Numbered from the stretch's first letter, positions 5,556 through 12,126 are shown. The stretch is 12,126 nt of DNA from Deltaproteobacteria bacterium (GCA_019314185.1 JAFCZU010000065.1:1-12126), one strand, 5' to 3'. Notes: a model not told the origin generated them from the sequence alone. Numbers and translations: made by a program.

Positions 5556-6464
5556 TTATTCCTTGATTTTGTCGATCTCCTTCAGCAAATCAATGGCACT
5601 GATGTCTTTCTCATTAGCCTTATCGCCTGCCAAAAGAGTTTCGAAATTTTCTTTGAAAATCCCCTGCAATATATTATCCGGAAGGTTGAGATTCATGATG
5701 CAGTCCACAAAGTCCTTCATTCTGTGTACTTGACCTGCATACGGCATGGGATAGTCCGTCCCAAAGATAATCTTGTTAGGGCCGATTCTTTCGATGAGGT
5801 CGAGTGTGAGGAGATTTTTTATTTCATATAGATAGGCGGCAGTGTCAATGAATACATTTGGGTTTTTTTCCACAACCATGAATGCTTCATTATGCCATAA
5901 GGTGCCCAGATGTGTAAGCATGATCCTTAAGTTCGGAAACTGGACGGCTACATCATCGATCAAGAGAGGGTTTGCCTGTGACAGTCGGCATAAACTGCCA
6001 AAAGGAGTCGTTCCCACGTGGAAAACAACCGGAATATCCAACTCGACAGCCTTTTCGTATATCGGAAATATATCCTTGTCGTTGGGAAAAAAATCCTGTA
6101 AAGGGGGATGGAGCTTGAGGCCAATCAATCCCAGCTTTTTTATTGCCTTATCCAGCACATCAACAGCACTCGAATCCTTGGGATTAACCGATGCAAATCC
6201 AATAAATCGATCAGGGTGGTTGTCGCAAAGAGCTTTTACGTATTCATTTGATGCATATACAATAGGAGCATCCACTGCATAAAGAATTGATTTTGAAATA
6301 CCTGCTTCATCCATCTGGGCAATGAGGGTGTCGGGAGAAAGGAGAGGCAGTGTGGCTTCTATATCCTTTAGGACGGAAATGCCTCCGGGCAGTTTAAGAT
6401 TCCCTTGTTTTTGGACCATTTTCTCCAGTTCAATCATGTGAACATGGGCGTTTATAATTTCCAT
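5556..6464 (-). CDS. Amidohydrolase-2 family metal-dependent enzyme
   Basis: The 302-residue protein is a TIM-barrel amidohydrolase of the family that includes ACMSD-type decarboxylases and related hydrolases (PF04909). The metal ligands are visible: H-V-H at residues 7-9 near the N-terminus, KLHP with H119, FHVG with H149, THLG with H185, and GTDYP with D237. These enzymes act in the cytoplasm on carboxylates, lactones or amides; which one cannot be told here. Residues about 280-302 form a charged tail beyond the usual fold. AAAGGAG lies 8 nt before the ATG, inside a small CTCC-AAA-GGAG dyad at 6472-6482. It is the first gene of the leftward set and is followed after 32 nt by the PaaK-like gene, which suggests that the two work on the same substrate or pathway. 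Confidence 0.82.
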   Translation of the reverse strand: MEIINAHVHMIELEKMVQKQGNLKLPGGISVLKDIEATLPLLSPDTLIAQMDEAGISKSILYAVDAPIVYASNEYVKALCDNHPDRFIGFASVNPKDSSAVDVLDKAIKKLGLIGLKLHPPLQDFFPNDKDIFPIYEKAVELDIPVVFHVGTTPFGSLCRLSQANPLLIDDVAVQFPNLRIMLTHLGTLWHNEAFMVVEKNPNVFIDTAAYLYEIKNLLTLDLIERIGPNKIIFGTDYPMPYAGQVHRMKDFVDCIMNLNLPDNILQGIFKENFETLLAGDKANEKDISAIDLLKEIDKIKE

Positions 6465-6568
6465 ATCTGTACTCCTTTGGAGAAACCTCCAATCAATCTA
6501 AGAATAGACTCACCAATATGCACTATCATTAGGTGTCGTCTCTAACATTTTTCTTGGCTGGTGGTCTT

Positions 6569-6605
6569 ACTTCTCGTGAAGTTAAAAAAACAAAATTTTT
6601 TGTTT
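6569..6605. promoter_or_regulatory. Two adjacent dyads in the divergent intergenic region
   Basis: ACTTC-TCGT-GAAGT (6569-6582) is followed 5 nt later by AAACAAAA-TT-TTTTGTTT (6588-6605), a perfect 8-bp dyad. Both lie between the divergently transcribed amidohydrolase and LolA-like genes, near the middle of the 286-bp gap, where a shared regulator could bind. The second dyad could also simply reflect AT-rich sequence. Confidence 0.35.
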
Positions 6606-6642
6606 ATATTGCCTTGAATGAAGGGCTATTTCAAGTTTTTTA

Positions 6643-6672
6643 TTGCAAATATGATATTTTATGTATTATAAT
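6643..6672 (+). promoter_or_regulatory. Sigma-70-like promoter for the envelope gene set
   Basis: TTGCAA at 6643-6648 and a perfect TATAAT at 6667-6672 are 18 bp apart; an overlapping TTATAA gives 17 bp. The spacer is AT-rich. It lies 78 bp upstream of the chosen GTG start of the LolA-like gene and points rightward. The -35 is only a partial match to TTGACA. Confidence 0.45.
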
Positions 6673-6750
6673 ATATTTAAATTTGATCCATTAAAGCTTG
6701 CAGCACGATGATGATCAGCTACTTCAATACTTACTGTGAGGTGCTCTTCC

Positions 6751-7530
6751 GTGAAATACCTAAATAGTTTATTGGTCGCTATTTTGGTGGCAATTGCCCT
6801 GATACCCTTGTTCCTTGCGCACCCAGCTTTTTCAGAAGATCCCACCGCAAAAGAAATGGTTGAGCACGTTGAGACACTTCTCCGCGGCAAGAACAACTAT
6901 GCTGTCTATACCATGAAGGTTCGAACTCCTGAATGGAAAAGGGAGTTGAAGATAGAAGCATGGGATGACAGGTCAAGCCAAAGGGCGTTCATAAAGATTT
7001 TGGCACCTTCCAAGGACCGTGACACCCGTTATCTCAAGATAGAATACAAACTCTGGGTGTACATCCCCAAGCTGGAAAAGGTTCTTAAGATTCCTCCCTC
7101 TATGATGATGCAGTCCTGGATGGGAAGCGATTTCAATAATGATGATCTTGTCAAAGAAAGCAGTATCGTGCAGGACTATGAGCACAAAATTGCCGGTGAA
7201 AAAACGCTTCAAAATACCATTGCCTACCAAATAGAACTCACACCAAAACCTCACGCGCCTGTGGTTTGGGGGAAAATTCTCTACTGGATCAGCAAGGATG
7301 AACTTCTTCCGTTGAGAGAGCAATTTTTCGACGAGCGGGGAAGACTCATTAAAGAACTCCTCTTTTCCGAGTTCAGGGTCATGGACGGCAGGAAGATTCC
7401 CACACTTTACACCATGACCAGCAAGACAAAACCTGGTCACAAAACCCTGCTTATTATCGAGGAGATCAAGTTTAACCAGGATTTTGATGAACGGCTGTTT
7501 AGCATGAGAAACCTCAAAAGGACCCGTTAA
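6751..7530 (+). CDS. LolA-like periplasmic protein (outer-membrane lipoprotein-sorting family)
   Basis: I chose the GTG at 6751: GAGGTG (6738-6743) lies about 8 nt upstream, and it gives a normal signal peptide (MKYLNSLLVA to PAFS, cleavage near residue 28). The GTG at 6736 would put RCSS before the signal and overlap that ribosome-binding site. The mature protein of about 231 residues matches the LolA-like family (PF17131-type) in the order TMKVRTPEWKRELKIEAW, then the aromatic strand LWVYIPKLEKVLKIP (101-115), then SWMGSDFNNDDLV (122-134), a family hallmark. It ends with strands that close the half-barrel. Such proteins carry lipid or lipoprotein in the periplasm. The stop abuts the permease start with no gap, so translation is coupled. 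It likely hands cargo between the ABC transporter and the outer-membrane barrel encoded downstream; this is an inference from neighbours. Confidence 0.85.
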   Translation: MKYLNSLLVAILVAIALIPLFLAHPAFSEDPTAKEMVEHVETLLRGKNNYAVYTMKVRTPEWKRELKIEAWDDRSSQRAFIKILAPSKDRDTRYLKIEYKLWVYIPKLEKVLKIPPSMMMQSWMGSDFNNDDLVKESSIVQDYEHKIAGEKTLQNTIAYQIELTPKPHAPVVWGKILYWISKDELLPLREQFFDERGRLIKELLFSEFRVMDGRKIPTLYTMTSKTKPGHKTLLIIEEIKFNQDFDERLFSMRNLKRTR

Positions 7531-8760
7531 ATGAATACCTTTATCCAGATCGCTTGGCGAAATATACTCCGCAATAGAGTACGTTCCTTGATCACCATCT
7601 GTGCTATTGGATTCGGTCTTGGGGCCATGATTTTTCTCCGCGGCTATATCGACGGCACCCACGTTCAGATGAAAGAAAATTTTACTGCACTCTTGATGGG
7701 CCATATGCAAATCCATGCCCAGGGGTTTGAAAAGAATGTGAACATCAGCCGAAATATTCAGAATCCTGAATCGATTGCATCGGTACTGAAACAAGTTCCT
7801 TCAATTAAAGCTTTTTCCAAAAGGGTGAGAAGCTTCTGTTTGTACGGAACTGCTGAAAACTCTGTGGGCGGCATGATCATTGGAATTGATCCTGAATTTG
7901 AAACAAAAGTAAGTTCGATTCACAAATCGGTGGTGCGGGGGCGCTTTATCGCAGAAGGAGAAGATCACGCTATTGTCCTGGGACAATCGCTGCTTGAAAA
8001 TCTCGGCATTGACTTGGGCGATAAGGTGGTCATGATGGCTCAGGCATATGATGGCACCCTGGGGGCTGATGCCTTCAGAGTCGTCGGAGTTACGAAAACC
8101 GGCGTGGAAGATATTGATAGATCCTTGGGGATTGTTTCCTTGGATGCGCTCCAGACAACTTTGGTTTTGGACGGCCGTGTGACCGATTTTGTCATCCGGG
8201 TTCGAGATTTTGACCTCATTACTTTGATACATTCAGAGCTGAGTAATTCCCTTGATACGGAAAAGTTTGAAATAATGACCTGGGATCAAATCTCACCCTC
8301 TCTTAAACAGTGGATGGATTTTGACGATGCGTTTGCCTGTGTCTTTCTTCTTATTGTTCTTGTCGTAATTGTGGCCGGAATTCTCAACACTATTTTGATG
8401 TCGCTCCTGGAACGAACCAGAGAATTCGGCGTGATGATGGCCCTTGGGAGCAAGGGTTATCAATTAGCCACGATTGTAGGAATTGAATCTTTCCTGTTAG
8501 GTCTGATAGGCATGCTTGCGGGAACCGGTTTTGGCGTTTTTGTAACCCTGATATTTTCAAGAATCGGTATCCCGATCAGCACATCCGTGCAAGACGCCAT
8601 GGCCTCCTTTTTCGTGAGCGACGCAATCTACCCTGTTTTGGTGACCGATCACGTTTTATCAAGTGCCCTCGTGGTCTTGATTTCAAGCGTCTTGATTTCT
8701 ATTTATCCTGCATGGAAGACGTCCAAGCTGGTTCCGGTGGAAGCGCTCCGTCACTCGTAA
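7531..8760 (+). CDS. FtsX/LolC-type ABC transporter permease
   Basis: The 409-residue protein has the MacB/LolC layout: helix 1 at about 18-38, a periplasmic domain of about 230 residues, then three C-terminal helices at about 268-293, 317-343 and 375-394. The coupling segment ERTREFGVMMALG (294-306) and the ending YPAWKTSKLVPVEALR (392-407) are typical of the FtsX family (PF02687). These transporters do not pump across the inner membrane; they use ATP in the cytoplasm to move or extract substrates on the periplasmic side, such as lipoproteins in LolCDE. Only one permease gene is present, so a homodimer is likely, unlike the LolC/LolE pair. The ATG directly follows the TAA of the LolA-like gene, with a ribosome-binding site (AAAAGGA) inside that gene. 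The ATPase gene follows after 102 bp containing a hairpin. Confidence 0.88.
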   Translation: MNTFIQIAWRNILRNRVRSLITICAIGFGLGAMIFLRGYIDGTHVQMKENFTALLMGHMQIHAQGFEKNVNISRNIQNPESIASVLKQVPSIKAFSKRVRSFCLYGTAENSVGGMIIGIDPEFETKVSSIHKSVVRGRFIAEGEDHAIVLGQSLLENLGIDLGDKVVMMAQAYDGTLGADAFRVVGVTKTGVEDIDRSLGIVSLDALQTTLVLDGRVTDFVIRVRDFDLITLIHSELSNSLDTEKFEIMTWDQISPSLKQWMDFDDAFACVFLLIVLVVIVAGILNTILMSLLERTREFGVMMALGSKGYQLATIVGIESFLLGLIGMLAGTGFGVFVTLIFSRIGIPISTSVQDAMASFFVSDAIYPVLVTDHVLSSALVVLISSVLISIYPAWKTSKLVPVEALRHS

Positions 8761-8805
8761 TTTAAATTTGTACTCTGTGAACAAGAGAAAACTCAATCCA
8801 TAATG

Positions 8806-8841
8806 GAGACCTTTGAAAAATGGCAGTTTTGCAAAGGTTTC
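8806..8841 (+). repeat. Strong hairpin between permease and ATPase genes
   Basis: GAGACCTTTG (8806-8815) pairs with CAAAGGTTTC (8832-8841) over ten positions with one G-U pair. Inside, AAAA (8817-8820) and TTTT (8827-8830) extend the stem beyond one mismatch to a TGGCAG loop. The element fills the middle of the only sizeable gap in the envelope set. There is no T-run after it, so it is not a standard terminator. It could be a dispersed palindromic repeat or an mRNA stability element lowering ATPase expression. Confidence 0.55.
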
Positions 8842-8862
8842 TAATGGCATGGTGAAGATACA

Positions 8863-9534
8863 ATGCTTGTAATTGAAAATGTCCACAAAACCTATGGTAG
8901 TCCACCCGCCCCGGTGACTAATGCCTTAAAACAGATCAATTTGACCATCAGCAAAGGTGAATTTACCGTTTTGGCAGGGCCTTCGGGATCTGGTAAAACA
9001 ACTTTACTCAATATTATGGGATTACTGGATCAGCCTGACGAGGGAGAGGTTTATCTTAAAGGGAAAAAAACCTCGGAGCTTTTAAAAAATGATGCGGCTG
9101 ACTTAAGACTTCACAATATCGGATTTGTCTTTCAGTCCTATAATCTCATCGAGGTCTTAACTGCGGTAGAAAATGTGGAGTATGTGATGCTGCTTCAAGG
9201 TGTTGACGCACGTACCCGACGACATAAGGCCAAAGAAATCTTGCGCGCAGTCGGCCTTGAAGAGTGCATCAAGCGTAAGCCCAGCGAAATGAGTGGCGGG
9301 CAACAGCAGCGCGTTGCCGTGGCGAGGGCCATAGTTGCTGAACCATCCCTGGTTTTGGCGGACGAACCCACAGCGAACCTCGATTCCAAAACAGGCTACC
9401 AACTCATTGAACTTATGAAACATTTCAACGAATCAAAGGGGGTTACCTTCTGTATTTCTTCCCATGATCCCATGGTGATCGACATGGCTAAGCGTCTTAT
9501 CAGAGTAAAGGATGGGATAGCTGATGAAATTTAG
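8863..9534 (+). CDS. LolD/MacB-type ABC transporter ATP-binding protein
   Basis: The 223-residue protein has all ABC ATPase motifs: Walker A GPSGSGKT at 39-46, Q-loop Q91 in VFQSYNL, signature MSGGQQQR at 143-150, Walker B LVLADEP at 163-169 with the D-loop ANLD, and the switch histidine H201 in SSHD. Its length and sequence match the LolD/MacB/FtsE group that pairs with FtsX-type permeases. It is the natural partner of the permease encoded just upstream and would power it from the cytoplasm. The signature begins with M instead of L, a mild and common change. A weak ribosome-binding site, GGTGAAG, lies upstream of the ATG. Only a 32-bp gap separates it from the beta-barrel gene. Confidence 0.93.
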   Translation: MLVIENVHKTYGSPPAPVTNALKQINLTISKGEFTVLAGPSGSGKTTLLNIMGLLDQPDEGEVYLKGKKTSELLKNDAADLRLHNIGFVFQSYNLIEVLTAVENVEYVMLLQGVDARTRRHKAKEILRAVGLEECIKRKPSEMSGGQQQRVAVARAIVAEPSLVLADEPTANLDSKTGYQLIELMKHFNESKGVTFCISSHDPMVIDMAKRLIRVKDGIADEI

Positions 9535-9566
9535 GGACAATATAGATAAAAAGTAGGTGCATAAAC

Positions 9567-10757
9567 TTGAAATCGGATAATAGGACCAGATGGCTGATTT
9601 TTGCACTCATTCTGGTGAGCGGATTCTTAGGCTCTCAAGACGTCATGGCCAGTCATGTAACAGAGGAGGACCCACCGAATCATAGCCGAGAAGGGGATCT
9701 AACATTAGACGCAAAAGGTTATATTAAGACTATTGCGTCGGCTTCCGAAACCGTCTTTGGAGAAAACTACTTTCTTGATCTTACAAGGGCAAGATTCGAT
9801 CTTGAGCTAAGGTACAAAAAGCGTTTTGCCTTCAGGGTAGTCTATGACCAGGAAGCCCTGTTGGGAGATTATCCCAGGACGCAGGAATTTAAACAAGTTA
9901 ACGATGTTGAGGAAAAGGATTTTTTGGATCTCGATTGGACTCTATTGGACCGTAAAAATATTTTTTGGCAACATAGCTTCTATCGGGCATACGGGCAATA
10001 TAAAAGTGAAAAATTCAGTATAGCCGCCGGTAGACAACGAATCGCCTGGGGGACCGGGCGATTGTGGAATCCAACAGACTTATTCAATCCCGTTGACCCC
10101 CTTCAGTTGGAGCAGGATGAGAAAAGAGGAATTGATGCTGTTGGTTTGGATTTGTTCTTTGGTGATTTTTCCTTCTTGAATCTTGTTTATGCCCCCCAAA
10201 GATCACGAGAGGATCTCAAGGCGGGAATCAGACTCAAAACATCCCTTGAAGACTGGGACTTATCAGTCATGGGAGGTCGATTTGAAGAGGACAAGGTTAT
10301 TGGCGGCGACTTTTCGACCACGCTGTTTGAGGGCGGCTTGCGAGGTGAGATGACATATACTCGTACCTCTACTGACAATAATGATTTTTTTCGTTTTGTA
10401 CTCAGTTATGATTACACGTTTGAAAATTCACTATATTTTTTGTTTGAGTGTTTTTATAACGGAGGAAATTTGCCGGTTTTTGATCTCACAAGTTTTCTTC
10501 AGGATGGCATTGTGACAGTCCAAAAGAATTTGTTGGGACTAAACCTTGGCTATGACATTACGCCATTAATTCGAGCCGAGACCCTTTTTATTTGGGACGT
10601 TGACGGAAAAAGCACATTTATATGGCCAAAACTTATTTGGTCAGTTGCACAAAATTTGGATGCCACACTAAGTGGCCAGATATATCATGGAAATGAGGAT
10701 AGCGAATTCGGACCCTTTAGCAACCTTTATCATGCAGAACTACAATATTTTTTTTAG
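9567..10757 (+). CDS. Outer-membrane beta-barrel protein (porin-like)
   Basis: The 396-residue protein has a signal peptide (residues 1-28, core LIFALILVSGFLG, cleavage near VMA), alternating amphipathic strands throughout, and ends in LQYFF. The terminal phenylalanine is the usual signal for BAM-dependent insertion. The conserved block AWGTGRLWNPTDLFNP (160-175) is found in uncharacterised barrels of the DUF1302/alginate-export-like type. The start is TTG, with AGG 9 nt upstream; no ATG fits better, because the signal peptide begins right there. As the last of four envelope genes it may be the outer-membrane endpoint of the LolA-like carrier and ABC transporter, either as cargo receiver or exit pore. 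That role is inferred from position only. Confidence 0.75.
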   Translation: MKSDNRTRWLIFALILVSGFLGSQDVMASHVTEEDPPNHSREGDLTLDAKGYIKTIASASETVFGENYFLDLTRARFDLELRYKKRFAFRVVYDQEALLGDYPRTQEFKQVNDVEEKDFLDLDWTLLDRKNIFWQHSFYRAYGQYKSEKFSIAAGRQRIAWGTGRLWNPTDLFNPVDPLQLEQDEKRGIDAVGLDLFFGDFSFLNLVYAPQRSREDLKAGIRLKTSLEDWDLSVMGGRFEEDKVIGGDFSTTLFEGGLRGEMTYTRTSTDNNDFFRFVLSYDYTFENSLYFLFECFYNGGNLPVFDLTSFLQDGIVTVQKNLLGLNLGYDITPLIRAETLFIWDVDGKSTFIWPKLIWSVAQNLDATLSGQIYHGNEDSEFGPFSNLYHAELQYFF

Positions 10758-10817
10758 GAATTACGCAACGTATACACGTTTAGAAGTTTCTCCGTTGATC
10801 ACTCGGACGGCAAAGTC

Positions 10818-10937
10818 ATGGGTGAAATATACCGGTTAAAGTACATTGCGGTATTCATAAAACGATACGGCCTTGATTTGGATAAGAATCGTCTTAAACC
10901 TACGAGGCACAGTGTAGAATGCGGAGGGAGAATATGA
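10818..10937 (+). CDS. Possible 39-residue small protein, ATGA-coupled to the next gene
   Basis: The frame from ATG 10818 encodes MGEIYRLKYIAVFIKRYG and continues to a TGA at 10935-10937 that overlaps the ATG of the next gene in the sequence ATGA, a common sign of translational coupling. The peptide is basic, with no membrane helix or known motif. No clear ribosome-binding site precedes the ATG. The same frame stays open back to the stop of the barrel gene, so it may be only untranslated spacer of chance openness, or a relic of a longer gene. I do not recognise it. Confidence 0.25.
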   Translation: MGEIYRLKYIAVFIKRYGLDLDKNRLKPTRHSVECGGRI

Positions 10938-11542
10938 TTATAGATGTTAAGCAAATAGAAAAGCCTGTATTCGGTAAAAACTATGATATCGGAAATATCG
11001 GATTCATCCATAGAACCGGAATTGGTGAAAAAGGGTTTGATCGGTTTATAACAGCGGTAATTAGTCGATTTGGATCTGATGCATTCGCCATGTTCAGGCC
11101 AAACCACATGTTCATGGTTATCAGCAAGGATGAAGATATTGAAGCTGATGGCCATGACGAAGGCAGGGTAAGAATCCGAAATATCTATGAACATTTTAAA
11201 AGCAATGATCTTGTTATATTTAAAAAATTGAAACCAAAAGTGGATATTGAATTGATAATTAATAAAGCAAAAATGCTACTGGACACAAAGTTTGACGAGG
11301 CTGTAATTTTCTACATGGTATTTGAAAAATTGCTTGGTCTTGAAAAATTACTAAGAAACGTCTCTCCGCCAAAATTTGGATCCGGGATTATGTGCAGTAA
11401 TTACTTTGGCTGGATATTCAACCACTTCCCAGAATACAAAAATGTGGACCCTCTGAATAAAAAACATTGGGGGAAAATAACGCCAACAGATTTTTATAAA
11501 AGTAAGGATATTTTTGAATATCATCCAATTATTGTTGCATGA
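10934..11542 (+). CDS. Permuted NlpC/P60-like (YiiX/DUF830-type) cysteine hydrolase
   Basis: The ATG at 10934 is preferred over one at 10919 because GGAGGGAG (10923-10930) lies directly before it. The 202-residue protein has no signal peptide or membrane helix. It shows the order expected of circularly permuted papain-fold proteins: PNHMFMVI with H58 where the family has the catalytic His followed by a hydrophobic strand, then CSNYFGWIF with C154 as candidate nucleophile at the head of a helix, then ITPTDFYKSKDIFE (182-195), which matches the closing 'P-x-D-L-x-x-S-x-x-F' segment of YiiX-like proteins. Members cleave amide or ester bonds in peptides or lipids. The fit is by motif order only, and the region around H58 is divergent. 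It follows the envelope genes on the same strand and may belong to that unit. Confidence 0.55.
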   Translation: MIIDVKQIEKPVFGKNYDIGNIGFIHRTGIGEKGFDRFITAVISRFGSDAFAMFRPNHMFMVISKDEDIEADGHDEGRVRIRNIYEHFKSNDLVIFKKLKPKVDIELIINKAKMLLDTKFDEAVIFYMVFEKLLGLEKLLRNVSPPKFGSGIMCSNYFGWIFNHFPEYKNVDPLNKKHWGKITPTDFYKSKDIFEYHPIIVA

Positions 11543-11558
11543 ACCCTAAGACCAAGAT

Positions 11559-11598
11559 CACCTGCCGCTATGAAGCGCGGCGCAATAGCGGTCAGGTG
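11559..11598. repeat. 13-bp stem-loop after the hydrolase gene
   Basis: CACCTG and CCGCTAT (11559-11571) pair with ATAGCGG and CAGGTG (11585-11598), leaving a single bulged T at 11592 and a 13-nt GC-rich loop. No T-run follows directly. It may act together with the terminator just downstream to protect the 3' end of the mRNA, or it may be an end of a decayed repeat element. Confidence 0.55.
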
Positions 11599-11605
11599 GA
11601 CTGCC

Positions 11606-11640
11606 GGGTTGCCAGTATCATCGCAACCCCTTTTATCTTT
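11606..11640 (+). terminator. Intrinsic terminator after the hydrolase gene
   Basis: GGGTTGC (11606-11612) and GCAACCC (11623-11629) form a perfect 7-bp stem with a 10-nt loop, followed by CTTTTATCTTT. The T-run is interrupted but adequate. It is placed 64 bp after the hydrolase stop and would end rightward transcription of the envelope set. Confidence 0.5.
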
Positions 11641-11832
11641 CCCCACCGACCGACACCGTAGATCTGTAACTCAAGAAAGAGGTTCGGGCAATCTTTCAAT
11701 AACTCCTGCGCTAAGCCTCCGGCTATGCCGGAGAGAATAGAAAAAGCTATGCTGTAGTATTTAAAAAAATGCTTCTTTCGAATAAAGGAAACAGTGCTGT
11801 TTCTGTGACCAAAATACGAAAGGAGCAAAACA

Positions 11833-11960
11833 ATGAAAAAAGCTTAGCACACACAGTTTGGGAATGTAAATACCATATAGTATGGTGTCCTAAGAATAGG
11901 CGAAAAGTTATATATGGCAAATTGAAAAAGGATATTGGGCAGATTAAGGGATGCAAGTAA
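11833..11960 (+). pseudogene. tnpA: IS200-type transposase tnpA, frameshifted and internally deleted
   Basis: The reading SLAHTVWECKYHIVWCPKNRR and KVIYGKLKKDIGQ is the N-terminus of IS200-type Y1 transposases. ATG 11833, 7 nt after GAAAGGAG, is the expected start, but it reads ATG AAA AAA GCT TAG. One more A in the run of six would restore M-K-K-S-L-A-H-T-V-W, so a single-base loss in the A-run kills translation. After DIGQI the protein ends with KGCK and a stop, where a full TnpA of about 140-155 residues would continue to the HUH metal-binding pair and the catalytic tyrosine. About 100 codons are therefore deleted. The in-frame KGCK may be the original C-terminus joined by the deletion. 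The protein cannot be active. Confidence 0.8.
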
Positions 11961-11965
11961 TGAAT

Positions 11966-12099
11966 GCCCTTTTATAGGGCTATATGCAAGCTACCGGCTC
12001 TGCCGGTAGTCATGACGTGCGCCTGGCATGGCGCACTTACCGAGCTTCCGGTGGCAACCGGAAGTCATAAAATGCCCGCCGTTACCGGACGGAAGGGCA
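11966..12099. repeat. Row of five stem-loops
   Basis: The stems are: GCCCT/AGGGC (11966-11980), CTACCGGC/GCCGGTAG (11991-12009), GTGCGCC/GGCGCAC (12017-12036), CTTCCGGT/ACCGGAAG (12045-12064), and TGCCC with CCGT against ACGG with GGGCA (12073-12099). They are 7 to 10 nt apart. The second and fourth share flanks: each is preceded by AG and followed by TCATGA or TCATAA, so they look like two copies of one REP-type unit. They directly follow the tnpA relic and probably represent its right-end palindromes, expanded. Confidence 0.6.
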
Positions 12100-12126
12100 A
12101 CGCCAACAAGGCAAGGGCAGTTTCCA

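Larger units (their letters stand above)
11717..12099 (+). mobile_element. Decayed IS200/IS605-type element with end hairpins
   Basis: An IS200-type transposase relic lies between hairpins. On the left is CTCCGGC-TAT-GCCGGAG (11717-11733), and the tnpA leader holds GAAACAG-TG-CTGTTTC (11788-11803). On the right is a row of stem-loops from 11966 to 12099. IS200/IS605 elements use subterminal imperfect palindromes instead of inverted terminal repeats and their ends cannot be fixed without related copies, so the limits given are those of the outermost hairpins. Since the transposase is broken and shortened, the element could move only if a full TnpA is supplied elsewhere in the genome. Confidence 0.5.

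Noticed and set aside
6973..7794. 273-codon minus-strand frame opposite the LolA-like and permease genes
   Set aside because: It spans the junction of two well-recognised plus-strand genes and shows no motif of its own; it is a shadow of their codon use.
11592..11828. 78-codon minus-strand frame left of the tnpA relic
   Set aside because: It crosses the terminator and the left hairpin of the IS relic, has no ribosome-binding site that I can see, and I do not recognise the product.
11966..12099. CRISPR array or TnpB-type guide RNA
   Set aside because: The stems differ in sequence, spacers are under 11 nt, and there is no TnpB or Cas gene in the window.

Overview
The window looks like chromosomal DNA of a deltaproteobacterium (Desulfobacterota, Desulfobacterales-like). 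The evidence is a PEP-CTERM (exosortase-sorted) protein, a perfect sigma-54 promoter, LolA-like/FtsX/LolD-like envelope genes, a C-rich dispersed-type hairpin repeat and an IS200/IS605-type relic. The placement is an inference from gene content; no rRNA, tRNA or CRISPR array is visible.

Left edge (1-1625): the 3' end of a PIN-family toxin gene, a frameshifted DUF4258-like relic, four imperfect 14-nt tandem repeats, then a long AT-rich stretch. That stretch holds a textbook -24/-12 (sigma-54) promoter and, about 430 bp downstream, an orphan PEP-CTERM sorting tail. Together they look like the two ends of a decayed PEP-CTERM gene. A nested inverted repeat precedes the next gene.

1626-3024 (+): an intact secreted PEP-CTERM protein with one EF-hand-type loop, a long A-tract/T-tract terminator, and a small four-helix membrane protein starting almost on top of that terminator.

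3021-6464 (-): a three-gene set transcribed right to left: a metal-dependent amidohydrolase-2 enzyme, a PaaK-like adenylate-forming enzyme, and a ThiF/HesA/MoeB-type E1-like adenylyltransferase. Two different carboxylate-activating enzymes with a hydrolase or decarboxylase suggest an uncharacterised small-molecule or peptide-modification pathway. No carrier protein or precursor peptide is seen.

6643-10937 (+): divergent from that set, a sigma-70-like promoter, then a LolA-like periplasmic protein, an FtsX-type permease, a LolD-type ATPase and an outer-membrane beta-barrel. These four could make one trans-envelope lipid or lipoprotein route: the ATPase and permease extract the cargo, the LolA-like protein carries it, and the barrel receives or exports it. 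A permuted NlpC/P60-like (YiiX/DUF830-type) hydrolase follows, apparently coupled through an ATGA overlap to a 39-codon open frame.

11543-12126: a hairpin and a terminator, then an IS200/IS605 relic. Its tnpA has lost one base just after the start codon and most of its interior, and is followed by five stem-loops at regular spacing.
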